Shown piece after piece: positions 1 to 6,654 of a stretch of DNA of 64,000 nucleotides (within the stretch, counting starts at the first letter, position 1; every line of letters begins with the position of its first letter). The position numbers and the translations under genes were made by a program. The notes under the pieces were generated by a model. That model was given only the letters and a program-made list of their open reading frames with translations. It had not been told where the DNA came from and did no database searches. Origin of the DNA: a virus; IMG/VR virus record IMGVR_UViG_3300019458_000002, positions 64,001 through 128,000 of that record; one strand, given 5' to 3'.

Positions 1-510
1 ATAGCTAGACGAACTATATCCGTCAGTAGGTGGCTTCTTCTTTTTCTTCTTCTTTTTGACGCTTATCCTTGGTGGGCTAACTGAAATTGAATACCCAGAA
101 TTACTAACTGCAAATGCCTTGATAAGTAAGTCAACGGATTTACCTAGTCTGGCAATCTCAACGCTCTTTGCAGCATCTGAAATGTCTTCTTCCTCTGAAC
201 CTAGCGCTGTAACAACACAGGCCGCCAAATGGTACTCGGAGGCTTCTTTGAAACTATAGGAATGCTCACCAAAAACTATTCTTCCATCAAAGCCCTTCTC
301 AGACTTCTTGAATACAAGTTCGCTGCCTTCAATACCTGGGATTGAGCCATCGTAACCACTTTCATAGACCTTAATCCATGAGATTATGCAGCGGGGTAGA
401 ATAGCAGTTTCTAGGTTTGGATGCAGTTCCCCTGCCTTTTGCAGAGCCTGCGCTCCATCTGTTCCGAGGACGCCCGCAATGAACTGATATCTACTACTAT
501 CCATTGACAT
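1..510 (-). CDS. Hypothetical protein, 3' end beyond window edge
   Basis: This open frame starts with ATG at 508-510 and has no stop before the left edge, so 170 codons are visible. A second ATG two codons in (502-504) is an alternative start. No family is recognised. The visible part looks soluble, with no membrane segment. Near the visible end it has a run of eight lysines followed by PP and a Ser-rich stretch. The lysine run is encoded by alternating AAA and AAG codons, which could allow ribosome slippage. It lies on the structural-gene strand just after the 519-1373 gene, with a CAATCTT element immediately upstream, so a virion or assembly role is possible but only inferred from position. 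Confidence 0.7.
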   Translation of the reverse strand, partial: MSMDSSRYQFIAGVLGTDGAQALQKAGELHPNLETAILPRCIISWIKVYESGYDGSIPGIEGSELVFKKSEKGFDGRIVFGEHSYSFKEASEYHLAACVVTALGSEEEDISDAAKSVEIARLGKSVDLLIKAFAVSNSGYSISVSPPRISVKKKKKKKKPPTDGYSSSSY

Positions 511-511
511 A

Positions 512-518
512 AAGATTG
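512..518 (-). promoter_or_regulatory. CAATCTT element upstream of minus-strand gene
   Basis: Read on the minus strand this is CAATCTT, ending two bases before the ATG of the 1-510 gene. The same heptamer precedes several other first genes of minus-strand structural operons (near 1669, 13804, 23542 and 39043), so it is a candidate phage late-promoter or mRNA 5'-end signal. It is so close to the ATG that the mRNA would be almost leaderless. Confidence 0.4.
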
Positions 519-1373
519 TTAGCGAGACCCAAAGCCACCTGATGGAGGTGTTGTAATTGTACGAGCGTCATTTACGTCAATTTCTTCAGGGTCTTTATTT
601 TCTGTTTGGAAGAAATACTCGCGTTGCATGCTTACGAAGTATGGAAGTTGTCTTACGTGGCGTGCTGGCGCCATCTGGTCACCTTCAAAAAAGTTGGATT
701 GAGCTACACGGATTTCATGGGTGAAGCTTTTAAGGTACCAGAATGGGCGATATGTGTATCTAACGGTATATACCCGACCCTTGCCAGTTGTAATATCTTG
801 CCCAGGTTGACTTTGAGAGGTCCAACGAATCTTACCATTCTCAATGACAAATTCTGTGCCTTCATTGTAAGTAATGCCTCTGTTGTCAATTAGGTCAACT
901 ACCTTTATTGCCGGAAATGACAATCGGTCTAAACCAGTTCCATGAGCTTCTACAAGTTCCCAATTCTGAACTGTAATGCTTTCTTCACATAGGTAAAAAC
1001 GGTCATAGCGTGCTAAGTTGATTCTGTCTTCACAGTCATCGTAATGTACAGGAATTGTAACTTGTGCATTGGCATCCTGTAGAAACCCATAATCCTGGTC
1101 ATTCTCACGCTTTGAATTTCCGGTGAACAAGCACGTAACTTCTCCACCTTTGTTAAATAGAAACCCGTGGCTACATTCTAGGTGACAGTCTTTGGTCTTG
1201 CGCACATCAAACTTATCCATTAGTCCAATTGGGCATCGCATGGCTCGATAATGAATCATTTCTACGCCCTGGCTTCGGATAAGGTTATCGAAAGCATCAT
1301 AATCAAACGTAACTGCTTGATTATGAGGGTGCTGAAGGTGTGTGTTGTTGAAGTGCGGCTTCGGATTATGCAT
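519..1373 (-). CDS. Probable virion structural protein, function unknown
   Basis: A 284-residue soluble protein. The N-terminal third holds a cysteine cluster (MRCPIG, then C-x3-C near residues 61-65, and a later TCLF), which resembles a metal site and recalls conserved phage proteins with an MRCPIG...CSHGF layout. The rest is rich in aromatic residues and beta-type sequence. It overlaps the upstream 1366-1659 gene by 8 nt, so the two are translationally coupled. Its place on the structural strand suggests a neck, tail or baseplate component. That is inference from position, not homology. Confidence 0.75.
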   Translation of the reverse strand: MHNPKPHFNNTHLQHPHNQAVTFDYDAFDNLIRSQGVEMIHYRAMRCPIGLMDKFDVRKTKDCHLECSHGFLFNKGGEVTCLFTGNSKRENDQDYGFLQDANAQVTIPVHYDDCEDRINLARYDRFYLCEESITVQNWELVEAHGTGLDRLSFPAIKVVDLIDNRGITYNEGTEFVIENGKIRWTSQSQPGQDITTGKGRVYTVRYTYRPFWYLKSFTHEIRVAQSNFFEGDQMAPARHVRQLPYFVSMQREYFFQTENKDPEEIDVNDARTITTPPSGGFGSR

Positions 1374-1659
1374 TGAACTTGTCGGTTAGTGCCTCATATG
1401 CGGGCAGCAAGTCCTGGAAAGTCGATGGGTCAGCATCTTCAGACTTCTCAAGGGCTGTAAACTGCATGCCTGGGTGCTTCTTCTTGGCAATGAAACGAGC
1501 TATTCCACGATGTGGGCCTGCTCCAGCAGTTGTGTACTCGCTGCCTTTGGCCATGATGATTAAGTGGAGGCCACCTATGGTCCCAATTTCAAAGACCTTT
1601 GCGCCATCTGAGTGGCCAATTTCTTTCTTGTATGAAATCTGATTCTGGGGTATCTGCAT
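1366..1659 (-). CDS. Small conserved phage protein, unknown function
   Basis: A 97-residue soluble protein with an N-terminal beta-like half and a short helical C-terminus. It contains a Gly/Ala-rich turn, then PHRGIARFIAKKKHPG. No catalytic motif is recognised. It is the first gene of the small operon that continues into 519-1373 (8-nt overlap), and it has a CAATCTT element 7 nt upstream of its ATG. Probably a structural-operon accessory protein. Confidence 0.7.
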   Translation of the reverse strand: MQIPQNQISYKKEIGHSDGAKVFEIGTIGGLHLIIMAKGSEYTTAGAGPHRGIARFIAKKKHPGMQFTALEKSEDADPSTFQDLLPAYEALTDKFNA

Positions 1660-1665
1660 AGGCTA

Positions 1666-1672
1666 AAGATTG
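1666..1672 (-). promoter_or_regulatory. CAATCTT element before 1366-1659 operon
   Basis: Minus-strand CAATCTTTAGC with GTCAAG just upstream. The same GTCAAG...CAATCTTTAGC arrangement occurs before the 19735-23526 gene. It is a candidate late-transcription signal. It lies back to back with the plus-strand promoter at 1677-1705. Confidence 0.45.
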
Positions 1673-1676
1673 TAAC

Positions 1677-1705
1677 TTGACTCTGGGACAAAATATTGGT
1701 AGTTT
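1677..1705 (+). promoter_or_regulatory. Sigma-70-type promoter, leaderless geometry
   Basis: TTGACT at 1677-1682, a 17-nt spacer, and TAGTTT at 1700-1705. Six bases separate the -10 box from the ATG at 1712, so transcription should start on the A of the start codon. Confidence 0.55.
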
Positions 1706-1711
1706 GAGGAC

Positions 1712-1927
1712 ATGGCATACATGATTGAGGTTCAGTATCCTTCGAAGTTCTGGGGCAAAGGCTACGACGAACAAATCGAAAAGGCTGTCGGTGACCGTGA
1801 CTCCAGTGGCATGGGTTTTGGTTTCAGGGACATGCAATTTACTCGTGAAACCATGGAGGAGGCGCTGGCCTGCGTCACAAAGCTCAACAAGCTGGGTCTT
1901 AAGGGCTTGGAAGTAAACTATGGCTAA
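1712..1927 (+). CDS. Small conserved phage protein
   Basis: A 71-residue protein with no membrane segment. The pattern IEVQYPSKFWGKGYD...GMGFGFRDM...AL..V.KL..LGLKGLEV looks like a compact alpha/beta fold. It recalls small phage proteins seen elsewhere, but no function is known to me. The promoter at 1677-1705 places the transcription start at the ATG. GAGGA lies directly before the ATG, too close to act as a normal ribosome binding site. Confidence 0.75.
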   Translation: MAYMIEVQYPSKFWGKGYDEQIEKAVGDRDSSGMGFGFRDMQFTRETMEEALACVTKLNKLGLKGLEVNYG

Positions 1928-1976
1928 GTACAGGGTTTCAACGGTCCACGTAATGGAGATTAAGGATGACGATTAG
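1920..1976 (+). CDS. Possible 18-codon leader or coupling ORF
   Basis: ATG at 1920 overlaps the stop of the 1712-1927 gene (ATGGCTAA), and the frame ends at TAG 1974-1976, inside the first codons of the 1966-2295 gene. The product would be 18 residues ending in EIKDDD. It could couple translation of its two neighbours. It may equally be chance, as there is no independent support. Confidence 0.25.
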   Translation: MAKYRVSTVHVMEIKDDD

Positions 1977-2295
1977 AAATGGTAAAAGGCTTGGTTTGGC
2001 TTCCATAGTAAGTGCGATAGCATCTCCTGCTATCATTGCTTTTCCTGGACAATTGCATGGCGGCTTCGGGGGCATGTTTATAGCTTATGGCGCTATGGCA
2101 GGAATTTTTGGTCTCGTAGGCGGCATTATAGCAATTGTTGTCCTGGGAGAAGCCTCTTCATATGAATGGGAAGAGCATCGGGAAATGCAGGTCTGCAAAA
2201 TGTGCAAGAAGTACAAAACTTCGCTGGAATCTTTCAAAAAGGATAATGCAGAGCTTAAAGAAGCTATTTGCACACTTTCCTTGCCACCTGGATAA
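1966..2295 (+). CDS. Small membrane protein with cytoplasmic CxxC tail
   Basis: A 109-residue protein. After a basic N-terminus (RNGKR) there are two hydrophobic segments, about residues 10-27 and 33-61, linked by a Gly-rich loop and therefore probably two membrane spans. The soluble C-terminus carries CKMCKKYK and a helical, charged stretch. The ATG overlaps the 18-codon ORF and is preceded by GGAGATTAAGG, a usable ribosome site. The role is unknown. Two membrane spans are compatible with a holin-like protein, but there is no lysis gene nearby to support that. Confidence 0.65.
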   Translation: MTIRNGKRLGLASIVSAIASPAIIAFPGQLHGGFGGMFIAYGAMAGIFGLVGGIIAIVVLGEASSYEWEEHREMQVCKMCKKYKTSLESFKKDNAELKEAICTLSLPPG

Positions 2296-2309
2296 CAATC
2301 TGCTATATT
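2281..2309 (+). promoter_or_regulatory. Promoter for tmRNA
   Basis: TTGCCA at 2281-2286, a 17-nt spacer, and TATATT at 2304-2309. The predicted start lies at about 2315-2316, which matches the first base of the tmRNA acceptor stem. Confidence 0.55.
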
Positions 2310-2314
2310 GATTT

Positions 2315-2677
2315 GGGGTTGAATTGGTATCGATTGGGAGAAAAACTAAATAACTGCAAGTAAGGTTTGCTTAAGTACCTCAAACTTAACATCAAAGTAA
2401 ACGACAACGTTGAAATGGCAATGGCTGCCTAAACAGCCAAGTTCTCTGGTCCACACCCGTACCGACCAGATGAACTACAAAGTCGGGTCTCTTTTTGAGA
2501 TTGCAGAGTTATTCACACTAAGAGTATGTAACCTGCCTTCAGGGCTCCAATTGTTCTACTGGCCACCTGACAGTTATATAGAAAAAGAACGAAACTGGCC
2601 TGGCAGCACCAGGACAAGCTTGTAGACGTTATCGTGGCCCTTCCAAGACCCGGGTTCGAATCCCGGCGACTCCACCA
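2315..2677 (+). ncRNA. ssrA: tmRNA (ssrA), phage-encoded
   Basis: This 363-nt gene has a complete tmRNA plan. The acceptor strands GGGGTTG (2315-2321) and CGACTCC (2667-2673) pair over seven positions with two G-U pairs, and CCA is encoded at 2675-2677. The T arm is CCGGG/TTCGAAT/CCCGG (2650-2666), and the D-like start GAATTGGTATCGATTGGGAG is typical. A tag reading frame ends at TAA 2430-2432 and reads approximately (V)NDNVEMAMAA; the resume codon is not certain. The stop lies in a hairpin GGCTG/CAGCC. A pseudoknot follows: TCTGGTC/GACCAGA with loop CACCCG pairing to downstream CGGGT. tmRNA with SmpB rescues stalled ribosomes and tags the nascent chain for proteolysis. No smpB gene is seen here, so host SmpB is presumed. 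Confidence 0.9.
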
Positions 2678-2691
2678 AATTTAAAGGAGAA

Positions 2692-2910
2692 ATGATGTAC
2701 GGCGCACCTAAAGATGTAGAAGGAAAATGCAATGCTCGCCTAGAATTGGGCGATGATTACGGAGATAACAGTTGCACCTTCTTATGTGAACTAAACCCAG
2801 ACCACCAAGGACGCCACAAAGAATCTTGCTCTAGATTCACAATGGAATGGGAAGGTAATGATGCTGAATTATTTTCACCTGGAGATGATTGGGAGGAAAA
2901 TCCGTCATGA
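2692..2910 (+). CDS. Small Cys/His protein, possible zinc binder
   Basis: A 72-residue acidic protein preceded by AAAGGAG. Two adjacent ATG codons open it. Spaced cysteines and histidines (GKCNAR, NSCTFLCELNPDHQGRH, ESC) followed by an acidic C-terminus suggest a single zinc-binding unit of a type common in small phage proteins. It follows the tmRNA and overlaps the next gene by ATGA, so 2692-3738 is one operon. Function unknown. Confidence 0.7.
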   Translation: MMYGAPKDVEGKCNARLELGDDYGDNSCTFLCELNPDHQGRHKESCSRFTMEWEGNDAELFSPGDDWEENPS

Positions 2911-3074
2911 GATACGAAGAAGACGATAATTGTTGCCAAGAATGTGGTGGCCGAGGCTATGTAGAATATGATAGCTGCGATGAACGCGGTGAATACGAAG
3001 GCGAAGAAGAGGAATGTATGACCTGTTATGGGTCTGGAGTACTTGAGGAGGATGAAGATGATGAGAATTCTTAG
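2907..3074 (+). CDS. DnaJ-type zinc-finger-like small protein
   Basis: The start is the ATG at 2907, which overlaps the TGA of the previous gene (ATGA). The 55-residue product has two CxxCxGxG-type elements, CQECGGRGYV and CMTCYGSGV, separated by a Glu-rich segment, then an acidic tail. This matches half of the DnaJ cysteine-rich zinc domain without a J domain. Such mini-proteins are common in phages and of unknown role. The upstream ATG at 2889 is less likely because it would overlap the preceding gene more deeply without a ribosome site. Confidence 0.65.
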   Translation: MRYEEDDNCCQECGGRGYVEYDSCDERGEYEGEEEECMTCYGSGVLEEDEDDENS

Positions 3075-3738
3075 CAAGGAAGAAGTAAACAAGGTCGTTA
3101 CCGAGATTCCAATCGAGATTTTTAGGTTTCTAGAGGACCATCCTGGTCTAGCGATTGGTGGAGGCTTTGTACGCTCTGTGCTTTTCGACGAAAAGCCTGT
3201 TGACCTTGACCTGTTTATGGTTCGTGAACTTGTTTCTGAACCCAAGTTCAAGAGTGCCGAGGACTTTGTAAAGGCGTTTGATTCGTCTTCTACCGTAGGC
3301 ATTGAAAATGCGTACACTCAGGAGTGTGATACCTGGAACGCAGCTACTTACGGAGCAACTGGTCTTGTTCCAGTTCAGTTCGTAAAGCGTGCGGTGTTTC
3401 GTACTGTTGACGAAATTGCAGATGGAGGTTTTGACTTCACTGTTTGCTGCGCAGTAATTTACTTCAACCCACGTACCTCAACTTGGGAAGGGCGCTCTCA
3501 CAAGGACTTCTTCATCGACAACTGGAACAAGAAACTGGTCTACGTACAGAACCGGCCAGACCTCCACGGAAGCAACAATGTTGCACGTCTAGCAAAATAC
3601 TCACGCAAGGGCTTTGATATTGACCGCAAGAATACAAATCTTCTGGTCGCATCTTACCTGCAGAGAGTTTTGAAGGACAGGCCGTATCTAGCCGAAGTCC
3701 TTGAGCTAGTAGAAAAGTCCAATAAAAACTACTACTAA
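3058..3738 (+). CDS. Nucleotidyltransferase-like protein (Pol beta superfamily)
   Basis: GAGGAGG at 3045-3051 is correctly spaced for the ATG at 3058 or 3061, giving about 226 residues; longer in-frame starts at 3028 and 3052 are poorly spaced. The segment AIGGGFVRSVL...PVDLDLFM reproduces the GG...R...DxD signature of class II CCA-adding and poly(A) polymerase-type nucleotidyltransferases (GGxVRD...DxDL), with metal-binding aspartates in DLDLF. The rest is a helical domain. A tRNA- or RNA-modifying nucleotidyl transfer role is plausible given the adjacent tmRNA, but the substrate is unknown. Confidence 0.65.
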   Translation: MMRILSKEEVNKVVTEIPIEIFRFLEDHPGLAIGGGFVRSVLFDEKPVDLDLFMVRELVSEPKFKSAEDFVKAFDSSSTVGIENAYTQECDTWNAATYGATGLVPVQFVKRAVFRTVDEIADGGFDFTVCCAVIYFNPRTSTWEGRSHKDFFIDNWNKKLVYVQNRPDLHGSNNVARLAKYSRKGFDIDRKNTNLLVASYLQRVLKDRPYLAEVLELVEKSNKNYY

Positions 3739-3745
3739 CGTCAAT

Positions 3746-3774
3746 TTGACGTATGCCGGGTTTCATGCTACAAT
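3746..3774 (+). promoter_or_regulatory. Strong sigma-70-type promoter, leaderless geometry
   Basis: TTGACG at 3746-3751, a 17-nt spacer, and TACAAT at 3769-3774. The GTG start at 3781 follows after six bases, and there is no Shine-Dalgarno sequence upstream. The message is predicted to begin with the start codon. Confidence 0.65.
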
Positions 3775-3780
3775 ATAGTA

Positions 3781-4032
3781 GTGCTAATTACCACTATATT
3801 GCTAGTATTCATATGCGGAGCCCTGTATGAGGCAGGGTGTGTGGGCTTCATCCATTTCTCAGAAAGAGGGAAAGCCGGTTTAACAGCGCTATGCTCTATG
3901 GTTGCCGCCACCTCTGAGGTAATTGGCGTAATCGGTTCTGTACACGACTGGAAGTTAGCTCCAGGATTCGTACTTGGATATGCAGCAGGCGCTTACCTAG
4001 CCGTCAAATTCAAGGTAGCCGCTAAGGCTTAG
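3781..4032 (+). CDS. Small membrane protein of a recurrent phage family
   Basis: An 83-residue protein starting with GTG. Hydrophobic segments at about 1-16 and 56-75, with an amphipathic middle (CVGFIHFSERGKAGLTALCSM), suggest two or three membrane passes. The YEAGC..x.HFSE motif recurs in short phage membrane proteins, function unknown. It has its own promoter with no room for a leader. Its 3' end overlaps the convergent 4029-5354 gene by 4 nt. Confidence 0.7.
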   Translation: MLITTILLVFICGALYEAGCVGFIHFSERGKAGLTALCSMVAATSEVIGVIGSVHDWKLAPGFVLGYAAGAYLAVKFKVAAKA

Positions 4033-5354
4033 GTGATAACCCAGAACCTGTTGATGGCTTCATCCACAGGCATTGTCTCTGCCATTTTTCGAATCTTAGC
4101 AAGCCTCTTTAGTGAGGGCTCAGGGTTGATTCCGTATCTCAGTAAAGTTTCCTTCAGATTGTCTGCGCTGATGTTAGCTAACCAGTCACGGAGTAAGTTA
4201 CCTGTCTTCTCATTCACACGCGGCAGGTACCTTGACTTCTCAGACTCATTAAGCTTGTTGAATGCAGTTGGTGCCCAAGCCCGCAGGTAAAAGGGCACGA
4301 AAGAATTTTGGTCATGTGCTGGGTCAAAGCTATCACCAGCAAATGCAGAACCATGGTCAATTAGCTTAATGTCACCATCTCCATTAATCATAATGTTCTG
4401 GCCGTGTCTGTCCACGTTGCCTAATATGGCATCAATGGCTGCCCATTTGTGAAGGTCACCTGAGGCTAGAGGAATTCTAAGTAGACGCTGTGGAAGTGCT
4501 GGGTCCGTCTTTGTTCGGCGCTCCAGTGTTCCATAGCTAAATGGAAGCAGGCTCTGGCACGAGAACAGTTTGCCATCGATTGAAAGTAGTTCTGCTTCTG
4601 GAAGCCACTGGTCTAAATTCCAGGACTTTGCCACATGATAAAATGCGGCTTCTCTTGCGCTTTGGGAGGCCGTCTCTTCATTTACCCCTGCAGCAGGACT
4701 CTGCGTGTCAGAACCTGGCTTGAGTAGGTAGCTTTTGCCATCTTGGTCGTCTCTTGCAATTAGAGACCCTGAAGAATGCTTTCCAGCTAACTTGACAGGA
4801 AGCACTAAACCAGCCTTATAGGCTTTGTCAATGTTTTCCTTTGTCTTTATACCATCTTGCGTTATAGCAACTACCTCTGGAATCTTAGAGCCATCAATTG
4901 AAACATTCAAATCCCCTTTCTTTAAAGTGGATAGCTCCATGACCGCCTGTAATGCCTTCAGATTGTCTTCTGTAATGGGCAGGCCATACGCCTTCAAAGC
5001 AGCATTATTCATCTCGCCTTCCTCATACAGGGCTCTCCTAGCTATATCCCGAGAAACCAGGTGCAAGCCCGATAGAAAACGAGCAGCTTCAAAGGCTGGC
5101 TCGCGTTCTGGGGCAAAACCATGCATGTCGTCAATGACATGGGACGACATATGGGTTTCTTCTTTCAAAAGAGTCTGGTCGGTAATGGCAGCAGAGTATG
5201 CCTGTGTCCGGTCTAGACGTTCAACAGCTTCGGGCAAGCTTCTGCATTCATGTAGGAAAGGGAACTGGTAGAGAAGTTTATGGTAGACTTCTCCCAGGCT
5301 TCCATTGAAGACAAGGGTTTCTTTGTTGTAAAGAGAGTAAACTTTAACCTGCAT
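4029..5354 (-). CDS. Phage kinase-like protein (PI3/4K- or HipA-like fold)
   Basis: A 441-residue protein. The kinase-type core has a lysine in YLLKPGS (about residue 210), a helix with SQSAREAAFYH, the catalytic loop ILGNVDRHGQNIMI (about 312-325) and the metal motif KLIDHGSAF (about 332-340). The D-x-x-x-x-N and ID pattern is shared by PI3/4-kinase-like and HipA-like phosphotransferases. Its first 45 residues resemble the start of the neighbouring 5344-6654 protein (short beta strands, then LLYQFPFL). It is last in a run of three paralogous kinase genes on the structural strand, so it may be packaged and injected (inference). The target is unknown. Confidence 0.7.
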   Translation of the reverse strand: MQVKVYSLYNKETLVFNGSLGEVYHKLLYQFPFLHECRSLPEAVERLDRTQAYSAAITDQTLLKEETHMSSHVIDDMHGFAPEREPAFEAARFLSGLHLVSRDIARRALYEEGEMNNAALKAYGLPITEDNLKALQAVMELSTLKKGDLNVSIDGSKIPEVVAITQDGIKTKENIDKAYKAGLVLPVKLAGKHSSGSLIARDDQDGKSYLLKPGSDTQSPAAGVNEETASQSAREAAFYHVAKSWNLDQWLPEAELLSIDGKLFSCQSLLPFSYGTLERRTKTDPALPQRLLRIPLASGDLHKWAAIDAILGNVDRHGQNIMINGDGDIKLIDHGSAFAGDSFDPAHDQNSFVPFYLRAWAPTAFNKLNESEKSRYLPRVNEKTGNLLRDWLANISADNLKETLLRYGINPEPSLKRLAKIRKMAETMPVDEAINRFWVIT

Positions 5355-6654
5355 TGGGTCCTGTTTTGGGATATGGCTCCGTGGGAGGCTTTGGAGTTTC
5401 GGTTTTTACTTCTGGACGGGGCTCTGGCTTTAGACCTTCTTTAGCCCACTTATCTAACATAGCCGCGCGAGCATTGAACCCTTCACGAAGTTTTTCTTTA
5501 TGTACTGGGTCCTGAATCAATAAAAGCCTATTTGCAAACTCGGCCTGAATTTTTGGACTCTTTTCTTTCCACCAATCAAGTGCTGGCCTAAAGAACTCGT
5601 CATAGTCTCCAGTGTCATAACCTTTATTATCGATTGGGGATAAGTGATGAAAGACATTTCTCCCATATCCAATACTGGAGTGATTTATAAAATGGTCGTG
5701 CCAATCTAATGGACCTCCTTCGAACATAGGTTTGGGGTTATAGCGCGGGCTCGTATAATGAAAGCCATAGCCATTATCTATGACAAGGGGCTTACCCGTT
5801 TCTCTATGAAACATTAAATTACCCTCGTGTCTATCCATTTGATTGGCTAAGAAGTCCATCAAGAACATCTTCTTGGCATCCGCCTTGTAGGTCTCGTGGT
5901 CTGGAGATTTCTTAACATCATAGCGCCTCTGACGTTGGTCCATTGTTTCATGGTCCGGTTCCATATGAATAACAAGCGCTGGAATTTCTTTTGGATTATT
6001 AAAACCCACGCTTATTGGATGCTTTTCAACATGTACGCGCTGATGATAATCGCCTAAACCCGCCGCATGATAGAGAGCTTGTGAAGTCATCTCCTGCCAG
6101 CCTTCTGTGTACCCTTCGCCCGCAGCTGGGGTTGTATATGGCTTTACCATGAAGTCAGAACCTTCTGGTAAGTGAGAAGGAACTCCTCTAAACACAACTT
6201 TTTGGGTTATGCCACCCAAATTTCTATGTGCATTGAAGTCAGGTTTTACCTTCTCGGGAGAATCTATTACGTGTTTTTTGTAGGTCTCTTTAAGAGTAGT
6301 GTGTGGCGTTGTTTCCCTAGTTGTGTCAACATGCTCTTTGTCGTAGTCCTTACCCTCACGAACTGTATCTGGAAGATAATTCCCGAAATCGATGTCATTG
6401 TGGTCTACGGCTTTATACAGGGAAGAGTCGTACTCGATTCCGTCAGCCATCAAGTTGTCAAGCACCTTTACTTCATAAATCTGGGCTCTTCCCAAAACTC
6501 CGAGCATCATACGTAAGCGCTGAGCATGTGGACGATTCCAGGTTTTAAGATAATCAAGCCAAGGGAAATCGCGGAGCAATCCATGCTCCACGTCCATGGG
6601 GCTACCTTCGTAGATTTTCTTGAAACCGTAATGGTCTTGTACTAGAATCTTCAT
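5344..6654 (-). CDS. Phage kinase-like protein, paralogue of giant protein C-terminus
   Basis: A 436-residue protein. It shares with the C-terminal part of the 6654-12503 protein the motifs FMVKPY (about 167), [29 protein letters not shown] (about 268-280) and VIDNGYGFHY (about 290-299). The conserved Lys, Asp, Asn and Asp of a PI3/4K- or HipA-like kinase are therefore all present. The N-terminal module resembles that of the 4029-5354 protein. The C-terminus is Pro/Lys/Thr-rich and probably disordered. The start overlaps the stop of the giant gene (TAATG) and the stop overlaps the next start, so all three are coupled. Its substrate is unknown. Confidence 0.7.
   Translation of the reverse strand: MKILVQDHYGFKKIYEGSPMDVEHGLLRDFPWLDYLKTWNRPHAQRLRMMLGVLGRAQIYEVKVLDNLMADGIEYDSSLYKAVDHNDIDFGNYLPDTVREGKDYDKEHVDTTRETTPHTTLKETYKKHVIDSPEKVKPDFNAHRNLGGITQKVVFRGVPSHLPEGSDFMVKPYTTPAAGEGYTEGWQEMTSQALYHAAGLGDYHQRVHVEKHPISVGFNNPKEIPALVIHMEPDHETMDQRQRRYDVKKSPDHETYKADAKKMFLMDFLANQMDRHEGNLMFHRETGKPLVIDNGYGFHYTSPRYNPKPMFEGGPLDWHDHFINHSSIGYGRNVFHHLSPIDNKGYDTGDYDEFFRPALDWWKEKSPKIQAEFANRLLLIQDPVHKEKLREGFNARAAMLDKWAKEGLKPEPRPEVKTETPKPPTEPYPKTGPNAG

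Noticed and set aside
606-893. Plus-strand open frame opposite the 519-1373 gene
   Set aside because: It is a shadow of the minus-strand gene: no ribosome site or promoter, and no recognisable protein character.
2410-2625. Open frame of 71 codons within the tmRNA gene
   Set aside because: The region is explained by tmRNA structure; the tag frame ends at 2432 and this longer frame has no ribosome site.
6172-6516. Plus-strand frames opposite the kinase genes (6172-6548)
   Set aside because: They are antisense to a gene with conserved kinase motifs and have no initiation signals.
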